NCBI GenBank assembly: GCA_947626355.1
Contig: CANQRV010000025.1
Location: 1 to 37,225, forward strand
DNA length: 37,225 nucleotides
Direction of reading: 5' to 3'
Source of the DNA: an uncultured Muribaculaceae bacterium
GTDB lineage: Bacteria > Bacteroidota > Bacteroidia > Bacteroidales > Muribaculaceae
Positions 35,001-37,225 of the stretch are shown here, piece by piece. The stretch's first letter is position 1, and every line of letters starts with the position of its first letter. The notes below the pieces were generated by a model. It did not search any database. It was not told where the DNA came from and saw only the letters and a list, made by a program, of their open reading frames with translations. The translations under genes were made by a program, and so were the position numbers.

Positions 35001-36018
35001 AGCCATTGTGGTGAAAGACACCGGCATCGGAATAACGGAACCGATGCGAGAGGAGATATTCAAGCCGTATTTCCGCACCGAGAGTGGGCGGCGCGAGGGT
35101 GGAGGCGACGGCATAGGGCTGTCGTTCGTGAAGGAGCTCGTGGAGCATCTCAAAGGAAGCATCACCCTGCAGACCGAAGAGGGAAAGGGATCGGAATTCA
35201 CCGTCACGCTGCCTAAGAAATGCGGAGAGCGGGAGCTTCCGGCGTTTGCGGGGACAAGGGAGGAAAAGGAGCCCGCGCCAATCGCGCCCAATCCGGCTTC
35301 AGGAAGATATATCCTTCTCGCTGGCAACGACGCCGAGACGCTCGGCGTGCTCTCCGCGTCGCTGACAGGCGACTACCGGGTGGCATGCGCCACCAGCGCC
35401 GAGGAGGCCCTGCGGCAGGCACGGCAGGAAAAGCCCGACATCATACTTACCGACATCATACTTGACGGCTCCGACGGCCACCGGCTTATCAGGGACATCC
35501 GCTCCGACCGGGAGCTCGCGGGAGTGAAGGTGGCCGTGTTCACATCGCTCAATTCAGACAGCGACAAACTCGCGGCGCTCGACGAGGGAGCCGACATCTA
35601 CCTCACCAAGCCCTTGAGCATGAAGCTTCTCAAACGGCAGCTCGAGCAGCTGTCGGCGCATTCGGAACGCGACAATGACTCCCGCCTCAATCCACAGGAG
35701 CAGAAACTGCTGTCGCGCTGCCGCGAGATAATAGAGGAGAACATGCGGTCGCCCGATTTCAGCATAGAGACCCTCGTGAAGGGGATGGCGATGAGCCATT
35801 CGGCTCTCTACAAGAAAGTGAAGGCCCTGACAGGCTATTCGCTCGTGGATTTCATCAATTCCTACAAGGTGAGCAAGGCGGTGGAGATGTTCAGGGCCGG
35901 CGACGCCAATGTCCAGACGGTGGCGGAGAAATGCGGCTTCCGCGATGTGAAGACTTTCAGAGACGCCTTCAAGAAGCGTATGCAATGCTCACCCAAGCAA
36001 TATGTAAAGAAGATATAA
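32098..36018 (+). CDS. Hybrid two-component system sensor-regulator (HTCS)
   Basis: A 1306-residue one-polypeptide glycan sensor and transcription activator. Order: signal peptide (~1-22); two beta-propellers of regulator-propeller repeats (~30-640, motifs LWIGTYRHG and FLWAGTENGLYRF); a Y_Y_Y domain (~680-765); a membrane span (~770-795); a histidine kinase with His828 in ITHELRAP; an ATPase domain (NLLTNAFKY at ~942, KDTGIGI, DGIGLSF); a receiver with phosphoacceptor Asp1119 and Lys1171; and an AraC-type DNA-binding domain (~1205-1306). Periplasmic glycan binding to the propellers is known to trigger this family. It faces the divergent GH16 gene, its likely target. Confidence 0.96.
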   Translation: MKLLFTILLILLTAASWQTEAQTSGSRPYFKRIGLQEGMPDNSVNVIAQDAKGFLWGGTWQGLVRYDGIQTRVFRHEPGNPHSLCNGMIRDLAVRPDGLWIATDSGLDFYDYADGTFHHSRLREEKGKEPLRIQQRVSHLLQTPSGMLALLGDGRIAELEDEGGGHHGYIFRPVKQPPVGHIADFTLWRNGEILTISDRGVTLLDRTATKALSHIDSPSNFDTYTNIYCDTTANKIFAGYGIGHESRAFRIDPRSRALTRDSDLRVPPNLMSVTAHHGSYFFATDGDGLIEESGDGKQTQYTLTNSTLSSDALYTVYSDRNDNLWIGTYRHGIALFSPTLNYFRYATTDNGAISYSIVTAILPMGGNVMLGLDGGGIDICSRDFTERRNLNAANSGLPGDNVISFAADGQRVWCAVYTKGLVCLNPADGSAVTYTIPEEMEHDNKLWTIADDGKGNIWIGGTNLTVFRKATGIFQPVEGAAGASVTSMARQGGYMWVATKHNGLLKYDTSTMKAVQRSHTASGAPDDIRLPSKSAEYIYLDSKGTLWVNLHNDGLYAFNTHSPSRMARYGTAEGLVNTHVTSMTEDSNGFLWAGTENGLYRFNPETMTFLRIRDPRIPTTYTMSAAASQGGMIYFGSIDGVVYFQSPPAGGRQGPYPEPSFTELAVMGANGEQISLYSGTTENVTLSHDQNFFSIYYALPDLVYPGLVQYSHRLAGFDETWSEPSPETRADFTNVPPGKYTFELRHTLPDGSWSDPISMGIRVRPPWQASWWALTLWWLTGGAVCALAIWLWRDRMISQQRARIATIEKEASEKLNEEKLDFYTRITHELRAPAFLIGAQMEELLEQPTETITARRSFLRGIYRQTRRLYQLIDHLIDTRKMELGHLQTIRRDIDLTQLLETLSKDAETLCRQKDVDFSYIHETLHVRICSDSEKIEVIVTNLLTNAFKYTRPGGHITLILTQTPDSAAIVVKDTGIGITEPMREEIFKPYFRTESGRREGGGDGIGLSFVKELVEHLKGSITLQTEEGKGSEFTVTLPKKCGERELPAFAGTREEKEPAPIAPNPASGRYILLAGNDAETLGVLSASLTGDYRVACATSAEEALRQARQEKPDIILTDIILDGSDGHRLIRDIRSDRELAGVKVAVFTSLNSDSDKLAALDEGADIYLTKPLSMKLLKRQLEQLSAHSERDNDSRLNPQEQKLLSRCREIIEENMRSPDFSIETLVKGMAMSHSALYKKVKALTGYSLVDFINSYKVSKAVEMFRAGDANVQTVAEKCGFRDVKTFRDAFKKRMQCSPKQYVKKI

Positions 36019-36034
36019 GGCAGGAAGGCGTAAG

Positions 36035-36062
36035 GAGTCAAGAGTCAAGAGTCAAGAGTCAA
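36035..36062. repeat. GAGTCAA heptamer, four tandem copies
   Basis: Four perfect head-to-tail copies of the 7-bp unit GAGTCAA between the HTCS stop and the LuxR fragment. Non-coding and probably variable by slippage. Confidence 0.9.
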
Positions 36063-36102
36063 GATCCGTCAAGGGGCATGAGCCGGTCAAGAGTCGGTGG
36101 GG

Positions 36103-36513
36103 TCAGGGCGCGGCGTGGGTCGAACCGAAGGTGGAGAGGTATTGAGGAAGGCTACGCTCGCCGAGGGCGTCGGAGAGCTTCTTGTTGAGCCGGTATTTCA
36201 CTGTCTCCACAGTCCTTACAGAGCGGTTGAGCATCTCGGCGATCTCCCGCGTCGACTTTCCCATGTTGATGAATATGGCCATGCGTATCTCGCCCCGGGT
36301 CAGGTCGGGATGCGCCTCGCCCAGCCTCTGGATAAAGTCATGATTGGCCACCTCAAGCGACCGTGAGACCGCATCGCCGCCATCATCATTAACGGCCTCC
36401 TTCAGCTGGCGGAGATGTTTTTCGGCCACTCCGGCAGTCGAGAGCCTCAGTATGGAATCGCGCACCACCTCCTTCATCCTGTCGGTCTCCAGGATGCATT
36501 CCAAAAGCTCCAC
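36103..36513 (-). pseudogene. LuxR-type regulator, C-terminal fragment
   Basis: A 136-codon frame beginning at GTG just after an in-frame TAG. The first ~70 residues are charged helices (KEVVRDSILRLS, KHLRQLKEAV). Residues ~75-125 are a LuxR-type helix-turn-helix: LTRGEIRMAIFINMGKSTRE, then LNRSVRTVETVKYRLNKKL. In Bacteroidales this module usually ends a TPR-membrane-coiled-coil sensor protein; those parts are missing, so the gene has lost its 5' half. It is joined head to head with another 5'-truncated frame on the plus strand near 36512. A fully intact short regulator cannot be excluded. Confidence 0.55.
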
Positions 36514-36715
36514 CTATGATGTGACATTCACTCTTAACGGGCTTACGGAGGGTATGCTCTCACTTACCGACAGCACCTCCGTGGAGCAGATCGACGACAC
36601 CGACAGCAAGCCTGCCGTCTACTACGACATGCAGGGACGCCGTGTGGCCCATCCGTCGAGCGGCCTCTACATCGAGAAAAAGGGCTCGAAAGTAACCAAG
36701 AAAATGATTCGATAA
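36512..36715 (+). pseudogene. Secreted protein C-terminal fragment with Por tail
   Basis: The plus-strand frame ending at 36715 reads YDVTFTLNGLTEGML and then the Por/type IX-like tail VYYDMQGRRVAHPSSGLYIE with a Lys-rich end. No start or signal peptide is visible; family-like sequence begins near 36512, where the opposite-strand LuxR fragment also begins. It is the 3' end of a larger secreted protein. The stretch after it (36716-36821) has no gene. Confidence 0.55.
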
Positions 36716-36821
36716 CCACACCGCAGCAGAGCAGGAGAACAGAATAAGGACTGCCCTCCGGCATCTGCATTCGCATATTAGCTGACAAATAGATAACTTT
36801 ACGGGCAAAACCACAATAGCG

Positions 36822-37225
36822 GTGACCACAAGCGAGACGGCTTTCCAACATTTCAGGCAGGGCGACATCGGGCCTTTCTATCGGATGCACTACGCCGATA
36901 TGGTGCTCTACGCGTCAAGACTGCTGGGAATGGAGCTCTCGTATATGGCGGAAGACTGCGTGCAGAATGCCGTGATGCAGACCTATCTCCATCGGGAGGG
37001 ACTTGGACAGGCGGGAGTATGGCTCTGCTATCTGTTGCGCTGCGTGCGCAACAATGCCATCAGCCAGCTACGGAAACTGAACACGCACATGGGATATGCC
37101 GACAGCCGTCAGGCAGAGGGTAATGAGGAGGAGGATATCCAGCTGGCCTACATAGGGATATTCAGTAAATGGCGTAAAATTGAGGTTGTGAAATGGGCCG
37201 AGGATGCGATATATGCCCCGATACA
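36822..37225 (+). CDS. ECF sigma factor, partial or interrupted
   Basis: The frame is open to the window edge (134 codons). The first ~110 residues are region 2 of an ECF-type sigma factor (FYRMHYADMVLYASRLLG, then AEDCVQNAVMQTYL, CYLLRCVRNNAISQLRK). It should be followed by region 4, but after EEDIQLAYI (about 37154) the sequence becomes A+T-richer and unlike the family (GIFSKWRKIEVVKW). The start is taken as GTG 36822 because no ATG lies upstream in frame; a near -7 box TAACTTTA lies at 36794-36801. It may be interrupted by a mobile element whose edge is at the window end. Confidence 0.65.
   Translation, partial: MTTSETAFQHFRQGDIGPFYRMHYADMVLYASRLLGMELSYMAEDCVQNAVMQTYLHREGLGQAGVWLCYLLRCVRNNAISQLRKLNTHMGYADSRQAEGNEEEDIQLAYIGIFSKWRKIEVVKWAEDAIYAPI

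Noticed and set aside
15600..36520. One simple inversion explaining both truncated junctions
   Set aside because: Reversing the segment joins 5'-truncated pieces head to head and the TPR front to a Por-tail piece; no gene is restored.
1..37225. CRISPR arrays, tRNA or rRNA genes, phage or toxin-antitoxin genes
   Set aside because: No regularly spaced repeats, cloverleaf-type or rRNA sequences, or recognisable defence genes were found by reading. The GH24 gene is a host-type lysozyme-like gene without phage neighbours.

Overview
The window looks like chromosomal DNA of a G+C-rich Bacteroidales, most like a gut Muribaculaceae-type organism. Four things point there: promoters matching the Bacteroidota -7 consensus TAnnTTTG; a one-polypeptide hybrid two-component system; several secreted proteins with type IX-like (Por) C-terminal tails; and many lipoproteins. 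The genus is inference. No rRNA, tRNA, CRISPR array or intact insertion sequence was seen.

Layout. 1-1600: an A+T-richer gene for a TIM-barrel, glycoside-hydrolase-like protein. 1700-3980: a decaying minus-strand cluster of small secreted proteins with a frameshift and a 5'-truncated gene. 4157-7162: an outer-membrane-barrel gene plus a large lipoprotein gene. 7249-12861: a six-gene de novo pyrimidine operon read pyrC-pyrK-pyrD-pyrF-pyrE-pyrB, with its own promoter, a leader holding a terminator-like hairpin and an overlapping leader ORF, three copies of a 27-bp palindromic repeat and a strong terminator. 13195-16234: a truncated Omp28-like adhesin fused out of frame to the front half of a TPR lipoprotein. 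16272-22347: a secreted M1 aminopeptidase and a large secreted FN3/anchor-type protein. 22436-25558: a Crp/Fnr remnant, a SulP transporter and an MFS transporter. 25637-30403: a nitroreductase; then, on the minus strand, a histidine phosphatase, D-aminoacyl-tRNA deacylase, GH24 lysozyme-like protein and lipoprotein; and a plus-strand family 2 glycosyltransferase. 30551-36018: a GH16 glucanase divergent from a hybrid two-component sensor/regulator. 36019-37225: fragments of a LuxR-type regulator and a secreted protein, then an ECF sigma factor that loses family similarity before the window edge.

How genes work together. The pyr operon encodes carbamoyl-aspartate to UMP synthesis apart from carbamoyl-phosphate synthetase. 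Its PyrB carries a C-terminal four-cysteine zinc module that elsewhere belongs to the regulatory subunit PyrI, without the nucleotide-binding half of PyrI. The hybrid two-component system and GH16 form a minimal glucan-sensing and cleavage pair with no SusC/SusD. Several sites where truncated genes abut suggest local deletion or rearrangement, or assembly error. The most novel-looking items are the PyrB zinc-domain fusion, the pyr leader architecture with its repeats, and three genes whose -7 promoter box ends exactly four bases before the ATG, predicting leaderless mRNAs.
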